A program made the position numbers and the translations under genes. Positions 44,047-55,816 of a DNA stretch of 64,000 bases are shown piece after piece. The notes beneath the pieces were generated by a model, which did not search any database, was not told the origin of the DNA, and saw only the letters and a program-made list of their open reading frames with translations. Position 1 is the stretch's first letter, and each line of letters begins with the position of its first letter. Origin of the DNA: Adiantum capillus-veneris (taxonomy: Eukaryota > Streptophyta > Polypodiopsida > Polypodiales > Pteridaceae); assembly GCA_014529385.2 (NCBI GenBank), contig CM043968.1:128327518-128391517 (forward strand). The letters are read 5' to 3'.

Positions 44047-44433
44047 TGTTAGCGGCTGGACACACCCAACGGAGGATGATTGCCTGGCGGGATACTAATT
44101 TCCTTTGTAATTATTCCTTAATTGAGAAGAAACCGTCATTTCACATTTGTAAATAGTGGGGCTTGCAGAAGCTTCCAAATTGTATCCCATTTTTGACATT
44201 TAGATTGAGTAAATGGTTAAATTGGAACATTAGGGTTTGAGATTGTAAGGTATTTATACCACTTTTGACCTTAATGCAAAAAACCTTTTGTCATTTTTAT
44301 AAGTTTTGTCTATGTGAGTTAAGCGTACTCTGTGTACGAGAGAGAGTGAGAGTTTTATCTTGACGCTATGCGCGCACTAGTGGTTGGAATTGAGTGCGGA
44401 GAAGTACAGCCTGTTTCCCTCAAAGAGAGATAC
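44047..44433 (+). repeat. 5' LTR of copy B, first part
   Basis: Starts TGTTAGCGGCTGGACACACC; TATTTATA at 44251-44258. It ends with GAGATAC, which is repeated at 47678 where the LTR resumes. Confidence 0.85.
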
Positions 44434-45046
44434 GGAGTCTTACAAGATGGCGAGCAAGTTTTTCCGAGCAACAAAAGAAATGAGCGAGTCCTTCAATAAA
44501 GTTAGCTGTGAATTAGAGAAAGAGATAAGGGAAAAGAGATGGTCGTAGAGTATGAAAAAGAACTAGAGATGGTCTCTACGTAGAGATGGTCCTCTGTCCA
44601 CATGTAAATGGATATCATTCCCCTCATCCACACATGGAGCCACCTCGGACACTATGTGAAAAGGCACAAGCTCCAAAGTAGCTTCTTGCCTAGTCGTCTC
44701 TAGATCTTTAGTCACTGAACCAAACCCAAAGGTCTGTACTCTCACTCTCATCAACATGATTATCAGAACCATCAAATCTTTGGTGACAGACACTGAACTG
44801 AATTGATCACTGTAGAGAGGATCATGAGTCAAGAAAGCCCTTCCCCATCTTTGGGAACCATGGCCAATTACTGAACTACAGAATTAAATGGCCTCATTGT
44901 TTGAGTATTTAATTTTTACGTGTATGAGATATATACTTGGAATTGGCCAACAATGTGAACTCATGATACTCTCTTAAATGCTAAAATACTGCATCTAGAC
45001 TTTTCTTAATTGAAACTACAATAATTTTTTAAAAGAAGTATTAAAC

Positions 45047-45636
45047 TTGATCATAGTTATATTAAAAAAAAAAAGCGAAATACCCTTGAAATTTATGGAA
45101 ATTCCCAAAATACCCCTCAAATTTCAAAAATTCCCAATATACCCTTGCATCATTTGGGATGTATTTGCCCCAATTTTAACACAGTCTAATGGTTATGACA
45201 GTGGAGATCTAATTTTCGTGTCTTGGACAAATTTATTCACAAATAGAGGCATTTGCCTCCAAAATGATGAATGACTTTATCTGAAGAGACCTCAATACCA
45301 TCTAAAATCCTAAATATATCATCTTTTATTGAGGAGAATCAATCGTCCTATAAAGAGTTGCGAGAAAAATTATTTTAAAGATGTTTGCAAGGTTGATTAG
45401 GGGTATATGGGAATTTTGGTACAGTTGAAGGACATTTTGGGAATTTTTGGCCACATGTGAGGAATTCATTGGGAATTTTTAAATTTGAGGGGTATTTTGG
45501 TAATTCCCCCTTAAAAAAAAGGCTCTTGGGCATGTTGGCAAAGTTAGACAGCTACTAGTATCGGTTTTCGGTGTCATGAACCCATTCCGTTTGGCTTCTC
45601 CAACATGCCTGTATTTTTTTTTATAACTATGATCAA
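45047..45636. mobile_element. Foldback/MITE-like element
   Basis: Perfect 15-bp inverted ends TTGATCATAGTTATA (45047-45061 and 45622-45636), both followed by an A-run. Inside, CAAAATACCCCTCAAATTT near 45110 is inverted near 45480, and AAATTCCCA/TGGGAATTT motifs repeat in both halves. No coding potential and no clear target duplication. Confidence 0.6.
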
Positions 45637-45890
45637 TCTTTACCAAGTTGCTGAGCTTATATAGAAAATAAAAAAATATACAACAGTGCCCGCTCCCGTC
45701 GCAACAGGGCTCGGATCTGCCATCACTGGCAATGGCGACCGCCCTTGCTGAAACCGGTCTGCACAACCATGGATTTATTTAAATTATGATCTCATAAGTC
45801 ATACAAACTCTTGCTGAAATTGATATTATTTAAAAAAATAAAAAAATCTTCATAGTAGCTTTGAAAAGCTATGATTGGGAAGCTGTCGAA

Positions 45891-45916
45891 ACCAGTCCGC
45901 GCCGGCGCAGACTGGT
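45891..45916. repeat. GC-rich imperfect palindrome
   Basis: ACCAGTCCGCGCC followed by GGCGCAGACTGGT: 12 of 13 pairs match. Confidence 0.8.
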
Positions 45917-46115
45917 TTGGACAGGTTTCACAAGAGAGAGCCGTGTCGGCAGAAACCTGCTGCAAATACCAACATCACTCCATTGCTCTGATCTAACCCC
46001 GTCCACACTGAGCGACTTCAACTACACCTTCTAAGTAGTAGCAATTATAGACCCCGACAGAAACGAATTAGCTTTGTTCGATCTGTCCACCAGTTAAGTA
46101 AATCCAACGGGGGCC

Positions 46116-46266
<151 letters not shown>

Positions 46267-46272
46267 GAGAGA

Positions 46273-46570
<298 letters not shown>

Positions 46571-46631
46571 AGTAGAAGCTGGAGTATTTCACATCATATA
46601 TCTTGACATCTTCATAAATTGGAATAGAAAT

Positions 46632-46635
<4 letters not shown>

Positions 46636-46727
<92 letters not shown>
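46636..46727. repeat. GA microsatellite 3
   Basis: About 45 GA units, ending AAGAAGAAGAG. Confidence 0.95.
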
Positions 46728-46730
<3 letters not shown>

Positions 46731-46929
46731 AGAAGAGAATTTTAAAGTCATAGGAAACTATCCCAAGAGACCTTAAAAACCTAATATCTAGATTCTATCT
46801 AACTGAGGGAATTTTCACTCATTTTCTCATATCATTGATGGCAGTGTTTACATCTACTTTGGTGGCTTCTTCACCCGAATGCCTCACCATCAGGGATGCT
46901 ATATATGCCCGTTGCCTCTACTAAGCAAC

Positions 46930-47253
46930 TCACTTTTGACCGGTCGATGAGGCCCTTCTTTGACTCCTATTACATACTAAACAGAGGAGTACAAGAGAAT
47001 AGTCTTCTTGAGGGAGTTCTATTGTTGACCTCCTCAACAAGGACATTGTTGACCTCCCCAGAATGTCCTTGTTTCTCTCCAGAGGTCGGGGCTTTCTAGC
47101 AAGCATATCTGTATAAGCTTCAATCCAACCAAAAGCTCTTCGCTCACTTCTATCCTTAGCAACATCCACCAACAAGGAGTTCAGTTGACCTTTGACATTG
47201 CCAATGACAAAGTGGGCATCACTATGGTAGGTTGAGAAATGAAATGGCAACAA
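46930..47253 (-). CDS. Unrecognised ORF in the inserted segment
   Basis: 107 codons: HSDAHFVIGNVKGQLNSLLV, DRSERRAFGWIEAYTDMLAR and KDILGRSTMSLLRRST. Composition is ordinary but no domain is known to me; flanking frames are closed. It may be a captured gene scrap or a chance ORF. Confidence 0.25.
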   Translation of the reverse strand: MLPFHFSTYHSDAHFVIGNVKGQLNSLLVDVAKDRSERRAFGWIEAYTDMLARKPRPLERNKDILGRSTMSLLRRSTIELPQEDYSLVLLCLVCNRSQRRASSTGQK

Positions 47254-47677
47254 CTATGAGACATGATTGTTAATCCTCTGCGACCTGCACGTGGAACTTG
47301 GATAGTGGTAGAGGCCACTAAACTACAACCATTTGAAGTTGAAATGTTGCGGCACAATTGGTTTGTTCTTAAAGACACCGATGTAAGCATATAGTGCAAC
47401 CGCAATGTCAGAGCTGGTGGATTTGTAGTTAGTGCATTTCGTCCCAAGTTCGATGATCCTAAGGAGGCTAGATGGAGATAAAAAATAACAAGAGATTTTC
47501 AAAACAAAATTGCAGAGGGAAAATCTCTTATGGGTTGAGGTGCTGCTTGAATCCAGCATGACATGATTATTTACTTCAATATACCTTGTGCTCACATCAA
47601 TTTGTCAAGGGCGTTGTCTATATTTGCTCGGAAATTGGTTTCGCTTGATTTTCTTTGCTCATTGATTGGAAACCCTC

Positions 47678-48206
47678 GAGATACACGGCAACACCTACAT
47701 TGCAGGTGTACGGCCCATCTTTGTGAGATTCTATGAGCACATGTTGTTCGTTTTTGCATTTCAGCATATCCACGCGTTCGCAATGAGTAGAGCTACACAT
47801 TAGGCGCTTTAGTTTTCAGAAACGTCGACCTGTAAATTTCGACCAGACATCCTACGTGATTTTGCATCGAGTGTTTAGGGTTGGAGCTTTGGTTCATGGA
47901 CCTTAGGGAGAGCGACCTATTGGTGTTAATAGGATTTCTGTCAAGCTCCGTAGCGTTTTGAGAACGTTTGGTGGGTATTTGGCTCTTGAAAGCACTGTAG
48001 GAAATCTCCTCTTGTGTACTCTTGAAGGCTGTAGCTTAGACATTGGGTAGAGAACTCTGTAGGAAGTAGTCAATAGTCGGTCGAGTGTAGCTTGACACCC
48101 TATGCTTGCTTCCACGCGCCTACGGGTCGAGCTTCCTCCTTAGCTGAAAAATCTTGTTAGGTGAGTTCTCGCTGTGCTGACGTCCGTCGTGGTGTATCCG
48201 CCAACA
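47678..48206 (+). repeat. 5' LTR of copy B, second part
   Basis: Matches 6205-6710 of copy A's LTR and 38430-38979 of copy C, ending TCCGCCAACA. AGACATCCTACGTG at 47845-47858 is a half of the palindrome of the leader. Confidence 0.85.
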
Positions 48207-48207
48207 T

Positions 48208-48225
48208 TGGCACCGCTGCCGGGGA
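48208..48225 (+). promoter_or_regulatory. Primer binding site, tRNA-Asp type (copy B)
   Basis: TGGCACCGCTGCCGGGGA, two mismatches to the tRNA-Asp complement. Confidence 0.82.
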
Positions 48226-50272
48226 CCAAAACCCTAGGTAGGTGACCAAGACTATTCCTTGAGGATAGGGATTCTTTGGCTTGCCAGAGTCTTATTTTAC
48301 ATTTAGATAGGATCAGAGGGTGGTGGACTCTCTAGATCTTAAGAGGAGTCTAGGGAGCGTGTGTCTGGCCTAGATCCTTCGACTTAGGTAGACTTAGGTA
48401 GTTTTAGGTATTAGTTAAGTTGTGGTGTAGAGAGTAGGAGTTGGAGTGGTAGAGGCAGCTCGAGGGAGGCCAGGAAGCAACCGAGACACCAAAATCACCA
48501 TCCCACATGATGAGTAGGAGTAGGGTAAGGAGGACATCATGATGTATGATCTGGAGCACTTCATGCATGTTATATTTGCTGTTAGGCTCATCAAAGAGCT
48601 GTAAAAGACAGAAAGGAGTGTTTAGAAGCTGAATTGAAGTTCAAAAGTTTTTGTGAGTATTTTTGAGAGAGCAGCACAGCTTAGGGAGTACTTCTGTCAA
48701 AAAAAAAAAAAAATTAAGACAGTAGACATCCTACGTGTAGCATGTCTCAAGGGGATTTTTAGCAGGGAATTTGGGAAAACTGAGGTCACCTGTGTGTTCA
48801 GAGGGTGGGTTTCACCCTAGTAACATATAGACTTGAGTGTTTTTCCCTTATTGGATTGCCCAAAAGCTAAAAGGCGGACTCAGAAAACGTAAAAGTTCAA
48901 AAAAAGGTTAAATTGAGAGAAATTTGCATATTTTTGCATTTGTAAGGCATATTGGCACTTTGAGAGCATAGGGAAGGCAAAGTAGCACTTTAGTCTGAGA
49001 AAAGGAGCAGTAGACATCCTACGCGTAGGATGTCTCAAGGGTGTTCTGGTGAGAATTTTAATAATCTGAGTTGACCAGTGTATTTAAAAGGTAGCAATTA
49101 CCCTATATTCACTTGGAAGGGGGAACTTGACCATATCTTGACAGGATAAAGCCAAAAGAAAGGAAATTGCCATACATCTTACCCAAATTGTGGCAAGGCA
49201 TTATTTTAAGACCAAAACCATAGGATGGCTTCATGAGCATGATCTACATGATTTATTGAGTGCATGAGAAAGGTTTCATCTCAATTGGGTGAGAAAATTG
49301 GGTTCTAAGCAGACTTTAGCATTTTTGACTGAAAAAAGATTAGAATAGCTAAAATTGGGGTCTTTAGAAATCCAAACTAAAATCTAAGCATAGCATTGGG
49401 TTGCTGACATCAAGGAAGTTGTGGCTCAAGTTTGGAGTCAATCAAAGCACTTAGACATCCTACACATAGGATGTGTTCACAATGATTTAGCACTCCAAAT
49501 CCAACTTTGAGCATACTAGAGTGATCAGCACCTTAAGAGGAGTCTGGGGTTTGAATTTGGAGCAATTTTGAGCAGCTAGACATGCTACGTGTAGGATGTC
49601 TACTGCTTGATATTGAATTCAAAATCTAACTGTAGGCATAGCAGGGTGTTGTACAGCCTTAGGCAAGCCTCCTAGTCAATTTTGGTCCAAATTGGAGTTG
49701 ATTTGACTAATCAGATCAACATCAGGCTGCTGGAACATATTTCTGATCAGTTGACCAGCTTATAAGTGTCCAATTCAAAAAGTGAGAACATATGTAGACT
49801 TAGCACATCAAGGAGAATCTATAGTGTAAATTTCATCCAAAACAGAGCAGGTAGACAACCTACGCGTAGGATGTCTACAGAGGCTTATTGAAGTCAAAAT
49901 CTGACTGTGGACATAGAGTGATGTTCCAATTGACTTAAGAGTTCCAGAACTTCTTTCAGAAGTGAAATTGGACCTTGTTTGACCTTTTGACGGAGCAAAG
50001 ATGGAATTAAGACTTTACCTCTAGACTCACAAACACTCGAGTAAAGTACAGTTCGAGATTAGCAGACCTAATCAAGAACATCCAAAGTGTATAGAGTACA
50101 GTAGTGGTTGAGGTTAAACCTCCAGTTACACCAATCATTACTAAGACCACCTCTAGCGGTTAAATGCTTTGATTCGATTGCGGAAAGTAAACACTTGTGT
50201 ACAGGTATATTCAGCGGCTGCAAGGCAAGAAGTTGTGCAAAAACTGATCCCTTGCATTTGTGATAAATTGCA
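48226..50272 (+). repeat. Leader of copy B with degenerate ~280-bp repeats and palindromes
   Basis: Non-coding 2 kb between primer site and gag. Palindromes at 48724-48747, 49012-49035 (perfect), 49453-49476, 49578-49601 and 49853-49876. Downstream flanks of several copies align (for example TCAAAATCTAACTGTAGGCAT after 49601 and TCAAAATCTGACTGTGGACA after 49876), so the palindromes mark diverged tandem units of about 275-290 bp. Confidence 0.7.
49012..49035. repeat. 24-bp perfect palindrome (best copy in leader)
   Basis: AGACATCCTACG followed by its exact reverse complement. Related copies are listed under the leader and the second palindrome region. Confidence 0.92.
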
Positions 50273-53200
50273 TTGCTAAGTTTGATGAATTTAAGATCAG
50301 GAAGACGCATTCCTAGAGACCAAAAAGTGGCAGGTGATCAGGGTAGCTTAGTGTCCACTGAGGAGAGTGTAACTCATGCAAGGCTAGATCCATTAGCACC
50401 AATCATTGAGGAGGGTAGTGATATTGACACTTCATCAGATAAGTCCTTCTTCATGATGGGTAGTCAACAGCCAGGAGGTTTCTCCGATGAAGTACCAATA
50501 ATAGGAGGAAGTACCTCCCAAAACCCTTTGAATGATGCCAAATTTACTATAATCTTCTTAGAAGGAACAAACTCTAGGGGAGCCCTAGTTTATTCTGACT
50601 ATCAAGGATGCAAGTGTATTTGTATAGAGGAAAGACCTTCTCAGAGACTGGAAATCATTCGAGTCTATGATGCTGGAGATAGATTCCAAGACGAAAAGGG
50701 GAACCACTATTTGATAGTTAGTAACCCTGAGGATTACAACAGATATGGAGATAATGTGGCAAAATGAAAAATGGTCTCAGAGGCTAGCCGCCTCCAAAAA
50801 TTGATCGACTTGGAGCTCTTTTTATGTATGATAAAAAAAACAACCAGGGTCTCTACCTATAATGAGAATGTGGGAATTTACAAGCATGAGAGCGAGGGAG
50901 TAGTCTCTTATTTTTGATGCAAAGAACCCTACCCAAATGAATTAAGAAAAGACAAGGTTCTTTACTTATTCTCTTATGAAATTGCTATGGGGAAGGATAT
51001 CATTTTTGTTGACAAGTACGGGTGAGAATACAAACGAATTCTCCCAGAGGAGGTAGAAAAGGTAACAGTTCCAAAAACATCAACACATGCCCTCGAAGAA
51101 GTACCAAGGTCCACCTATACCCCTAGCAAGTGGACAAATCCATTTTCAAAAGAGTACGATGAAACATCACATTCTAACCGACAACAGACGTTCAACTACC
51201 AGAACCAACAAGCAACCCAACCATCATTGCATGCATGGCTTCAACAAAGTGCAACATTAGAACAAGACCGAAACAGAGATGCTTATCCAGCTGCAAGAGG
51301 GATAAGAGATTTACAAGAACCACCACTATATTCACGATATCAAGGCGAGAGTAAGCCAAAAACTCAAGAGTCGGTAGAGCCCGGAAGACAACCCATAGAA
51401 CGAGATAGAAGAATCACCTCTTGCAAGAACCATCAAAAATTATGTCTTAGGGGCACCTCTGGGAGAGGAACCCTCCCACTATTGAAGGCCAAAGGAGGTA
51501 TATCGAGTAGGACGAGGATAACCAATGATGAGATTTATAGACCATCGTAGAATTAGACCTTCCCAGGTGCAAAAGTGGGTAAACATGAAATACACTGAAA
51601 TCAAAGATCATAGGGATCATGTAGCAGCCTTTGTGCGTGTAATTAGAGCTGAAGAAGTGCTGGACTTCCCTACTCAATTTGCAGGGTTTGAGTTTACCCT
51701 AGAAGAGGATGCTACTACTTGGTTTGACTCTGTAGAGCATAGAGACTTTGAGTGTATGGTGGAGGTGTTTGACAAGTTTATTGAGGAATTCTCACAAAGG
51801 GGGATAGCTCATAATACAGTCTCACAAATCTATAAATTCAAACAGGATGAAGGGGAATCTGTGCGAAAGACAGCCCTATGACTAAAAAGATATGTGAAGT
51901 TCTGCACTGTGGAAGAACTGCCTACTCAGTCTAGACTTATGCTTATATTTATGCAAGGACTAAGGAACACAAATCTCCAGAAGGACTTACATATGAAGAG
52001 GAGCATGACGTTAAATGAGCTAACTAAGGAGGCTCTTTACCTTGTAGACAATTGTGCGGTCTACAAGGAGGGTGAATTCAAGGATCTTGATGACGATTCA
52101 TCCTCACAACAAAGTGGAAGCAAGTCCACTAAGACATCACTGAAAGGAGAAGTAGTTGTAAGCCAGGAGCAGCTTGTGGAGGAAGTGCTAAAAAAAATTA
52201 ATATGTATGCCAAGCCTCAGGCTAAACATCCAAAGTGGTGTGCTATTGAACAAAAGTGGACAAACCATGTGACGGAGGAATGCTATTATAACAAGGGATA
52301 TGTGAGAGAGTGACCTTATGCTCCCCAAGCTCCGGTAGCATCTCCTCAACTTCCACCGATGCTAGGTATCAAGCAAGCAACCTACCAAGACCTGTAGGTC
52401 TTGAAAGACCACAACCAGTATTGGGGCAACAACCACCCCTACCAGGATTACGACCAGTCGGCATAAGATACACACCAATGGTAAACAAAGCATAAGAGAA
52501 GGCTTTGGTACCTATGCATGCATATTACAAAGATTCCAATGGTTATGCAGCAAATCCTGTCTATTATCCACCTGAAGAACCCCCAACGCCAGAACCTTGG
52601 ATCATGATTGGAAGTACAGGACCACCAACAGCTGCAAGCAGCAGGAGAAGGAAGATACAGCTTGGATGAACGAACACTGTTGTTCATAGCCAACGAAGGC
52701 ATGGGCGGGTAGAGGCATGCATACGAGTAGAGAGGAGCTCAAGGAGCACCTCAACAGCCTAAGGGACCCTGCTACAAGTGTGGCGGAGATCATTGGCTAA
52801 GAAACTATCCTCATGATGAGATCATTAGAGTCAATGCGTATTGCACCGAGTATGGAATTACTCACTTGATTCCTGATTGCCCTAAGAACCCGAGCAAAGG
52901 AGCAAAAACTTCTTTGAACATGCTGGAAGCAGTGCCTTCCAGTGGAGGGTCAGAAAACAAGACAGTAATACCTATTCAGGCAGTGATACGAGCCCAAGCT
53001 CAATTAATGACAAACAAACCCATAATTGAAGAGCCAAAGACCAATGCCCCAAGTGCAGAAATGAAAAATCAGAGAAGCACTTGGAAAGCTAGAAAGGCAC
53101 GTATGAAAGCCAGGAGAGAACGAGAGCAGACGGCTCTATCTGAGGAGTTAAAACACATAAAGGATAGATTAGAGCGGTTAGAGGATCTAACTAGTTTAAG

Positions 53201-53336
53201 CTCACACATTGTGGCAACAATAGGGCCCAAGGAAGTAAAGGAACCTCGAAGTGCAGGATCAGGAGGATCTTTGCTAGTGCCACCAAGTGGTAAATCGGTG
53301 GAAAGTCTCCCAGATGCTACTAAAACTCATGGGTAG
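50273..53336 (+). pseudogene. Gag of copy B, broken
   Basis: Starts MLSLMNLRSGRRIPRDQ; the MNLRSGR start is shared with element D. The frame of 50273 runs to 51550 with TGA stops near 50765, 50918 and 51023, then a shifted frame carries the capsid domain (retrotransposon gag): DFPTQFAGFEFTLEEDATTW, FDKFIEEFSQRGIA and IYKFKQDEGESVRKT, with another TGA at 51879. Two knuckle-like motifs follow near 52769-52885 (CYKCGGDHWLRNYP, with a Tyr for the last Cys, and YCTEYGITHLIPDCP). A basic coiled stretch (TWKARKARMKARREREQ) ends it at 53336. Many stops are TGA at expected CGA codons. Confidence 0.8.
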
Positions 53337-54889
53337 GAGCATCTTGACATGCTCTACAAGGCTATATATCCCACATGGCCATAAGGCAACCCGAAGCGGG
53401 ACTAAGCTTCAGAAACGGCATCGGACACACAAAGCGTCAACTGGCTCTCACGGCCAAACCGGATGTCCGTTTGCCACCAAACTTCACAAGCGGCTTTCCT
53501 ACACCATCAACAACCAAGTCCTATGGTGGTAGACCACCACAAGTCATAGACGGCATGCAAACGCAACCACGGACGCTTCCAGAGCGACAAATCGCCAAAC
53601 AGAGCTCCGATGAAGCCAAAGCCAACAAAAACCATATGGCAAGGTTCCCCAAGGAGCCATGAAGCTATGGAGACTAACGTCAAGAAATTTTATCGCCAAA
53701 AAGCACTCCAAGAGTCAGAAAACGACTCAAAGGCTCTGAAAGCCAAACAGGGAGTTTCTATCTATCTTTTTGACTTTTTTATTGAAATAAGGCTTAAAGG
53801 AGACTCAGGGGGGCTAAGGGCATATACTAGTAGCACTTCTCCAAAAGAATTCATTAGGAGACATCCTACATGTAAGATGTCTCAAGGCCATGTTTGGGCA
53901 CCAAACTCAATATCTCACCTCATACACAGCTTCTACATAGCTTATACATGCTAGCCATCAAGTTTCATCACATTTGGACAAGAGTTGACATCATATGCAT
54001 CAAAAAACGGAAAGTCAGAGCATAGAGGCAATAAAGGGTCATAGACCTACCAAAACTAGTCCAAATCACATGAAACTTGCACAATATACTCATTATCACA
54101 TTGCCAAGCTAATTGTGGGGTCAGATATGAAAAATAATGAAATAGACATCCTACGCGTAGGATGTCTAAATGACCTATTTGACCTCTAGCTGGTGTTTTT
54201 GAGTTTGAGATATCTTTATAACATCTGCACAAGCTCATATATCAAATTTCAAGCCAAACCCATCACATTTGGCCCCAAAACCTCAAGAGATGCACTTTGC
54301 TGAGCCTAAAAACACTACACATGCTCCTAAAAACACCAATACTTATCCAAATCAAAATCTAAGAGAAGAGCCATGTTCTACATGCTAAGGGCCACCCACA
54401 AGACCAAAATCAAGTCATTTTGAGAAAAGATGTCTCCAGGGTCATTTTGACCTTATGTGCAGGAATTCACATTAGGGGATCCTTTTACATGATTTAAGAA
54501 GCCTATATATCAAATTTCAATCCAATTGAATATCATTTGCCCATCCATATAGCAAATCCTACCCAATTTGTGAGCCAAAAGCCTAAATCTGCTCAAAATT
54601 GCACTTTTTGATGCCAAACCAAATTCCAAGTACATAGCCATGCTACACAGGTCAAGGGCCACAAGCATGTCAAGTTTCATCAAAATCAGGGAAGGTAGAC
54701 ATCCTACGCATAGGATGTCTACATGCTTATTTTTCAGCCAAAAACCTACTGTGGGCACATGCATGGCTTCCCTTGACCCATTTGAGTTCTTATTTCAATT
54801 TTCAAGTCATTTGGGTAGTCAGAACTCAGTTTATCAGCTAATCTGTTAAAAAAACGCTAACTTTGGACTACTGAGTGCAACAGGATCCA
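53337..54889 (+). repeat. Second palindrome/tandem region of copy B, between gag and accessory ORF
   Basis: The first 450 bp may be decayed coding sequence (several short open frames, none recognised). From 53830 it holds palindromes at 53859-53882, 54144-54167 (perfect) and 54697-54720, spaced 285 and 553 bp. TATCAAATTTCAAxCCAA recurs at about 54238 and 54509, consistent with a ~275-bp tandem unit. No pol sequence is present. Confidence 0.7.
54144..54167. repeat. 24-bp perfect palindrome (best copy after gag)
   Basis: Identical to the palindrome at 49012-49035, about 5.1 kb away. Confidence 0.92.
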
Positions 54890-55816
54890 TGGCAGCCACA
54901 AAGTCACCAAGAAGAAGAGGATGACTATCAAGGACTACTTAGAAGAAGTGGAGCCTTTTGTTATCCCAGAAGGAACCCTGAAGCCCACAAGCACTTGGAT
55001 TCAAGATGACCTACTAGAAACCAATGATCTGAGAATCTACCAAGGAGTGTTTAAAGATCTAGAGGGAAATGCAGTGGAGCCACCCATGATCCCTCAAGAG
55101 CTCAATGAATTTGTCAGGAGCAAGATGGGGGACTACTTGGAGAAACTGGATCTACACAATTACTTTGAAGCCTTGCCAGTAGGGATTGATGTTAAAAGAG
55201 TGTGGCAATTAGTCACAACAATCAAAGAGGACGGCATAGCCAGAGTTACAGATCTACAAGGCAAGCCTAATACAATGATTGTCATCACAGAGAAGGTGGT
55301 GGCAGCAGCACTTGACTTCCACTTGACCTCTCTAACAAAGGAAACAGTGTGACTAAGAGGCAGGATGACATTAAGGTCTACTTAGAGAAGAAAAATAACT
55401 ATACATTTGAAGATATTGCAAACCCGAAGGTGGCCATCATGAGCCAATTATACAATCAGTACTTCCACATGTGTACCAAGCAGCCACAGACATACATGAT
55501 GCCACCTGGAGCTATTGCCCCCACTTTCACTTGGGCGATGCAGAAGAGCCGCCCGAGGGAGATAAACTATGCCGCTTACATTCACGACAACCTTGCGAAA
55601 ATGGGGACCAAAAATCCCACTTATATTGTGCCTAGTGAGTTGATAACCAAAGTCATCTATGGAGCATTGCATGCCAAGGGAAATTGGCCTCTACCTCCCT
55701 CCCAAAATGATGGGCTCAATTTGAAGGAAGACAAAGAGGAAGAGCCTCCTAAGGCTCCAAGGGTAGCCACAAGGTTGAAGCGCCATTTAGAGATAGTGCC
55801 AAAAGAGCCGCCATAG
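54890..55816 (+). pseudogene. Accessory ORF, N-terminal segments (copy B)
   Basis: An ATG near 54890 reads MAATKSPRRRG before a TGA; one frame over, 54921 starts MTIKDYLEEVEPFVIPEGTL. The real start may be the first ATG with a one-base loss, giving a basic N-terminus. The main frame ends at the TGA 55350-55352, and 55349-55816 continues one frame back, as in copy A. It ends at the same TAG. Upstream spacing to the last palindrome is about 170 bp. Confidence 0.65.

Noticed and set aside
44447-44560. MASKFFRATKEMSESFNK as the start of a host or transposon DNA-binding gene
   Set aside because: Only about 35 codons before stops; too short to support.
48724-54720. CRISPR-like array
   Set aside because: Repeats are palindromes with irregular, related 100-530 bp spacers in a plant retrotransposon; no cas genes.
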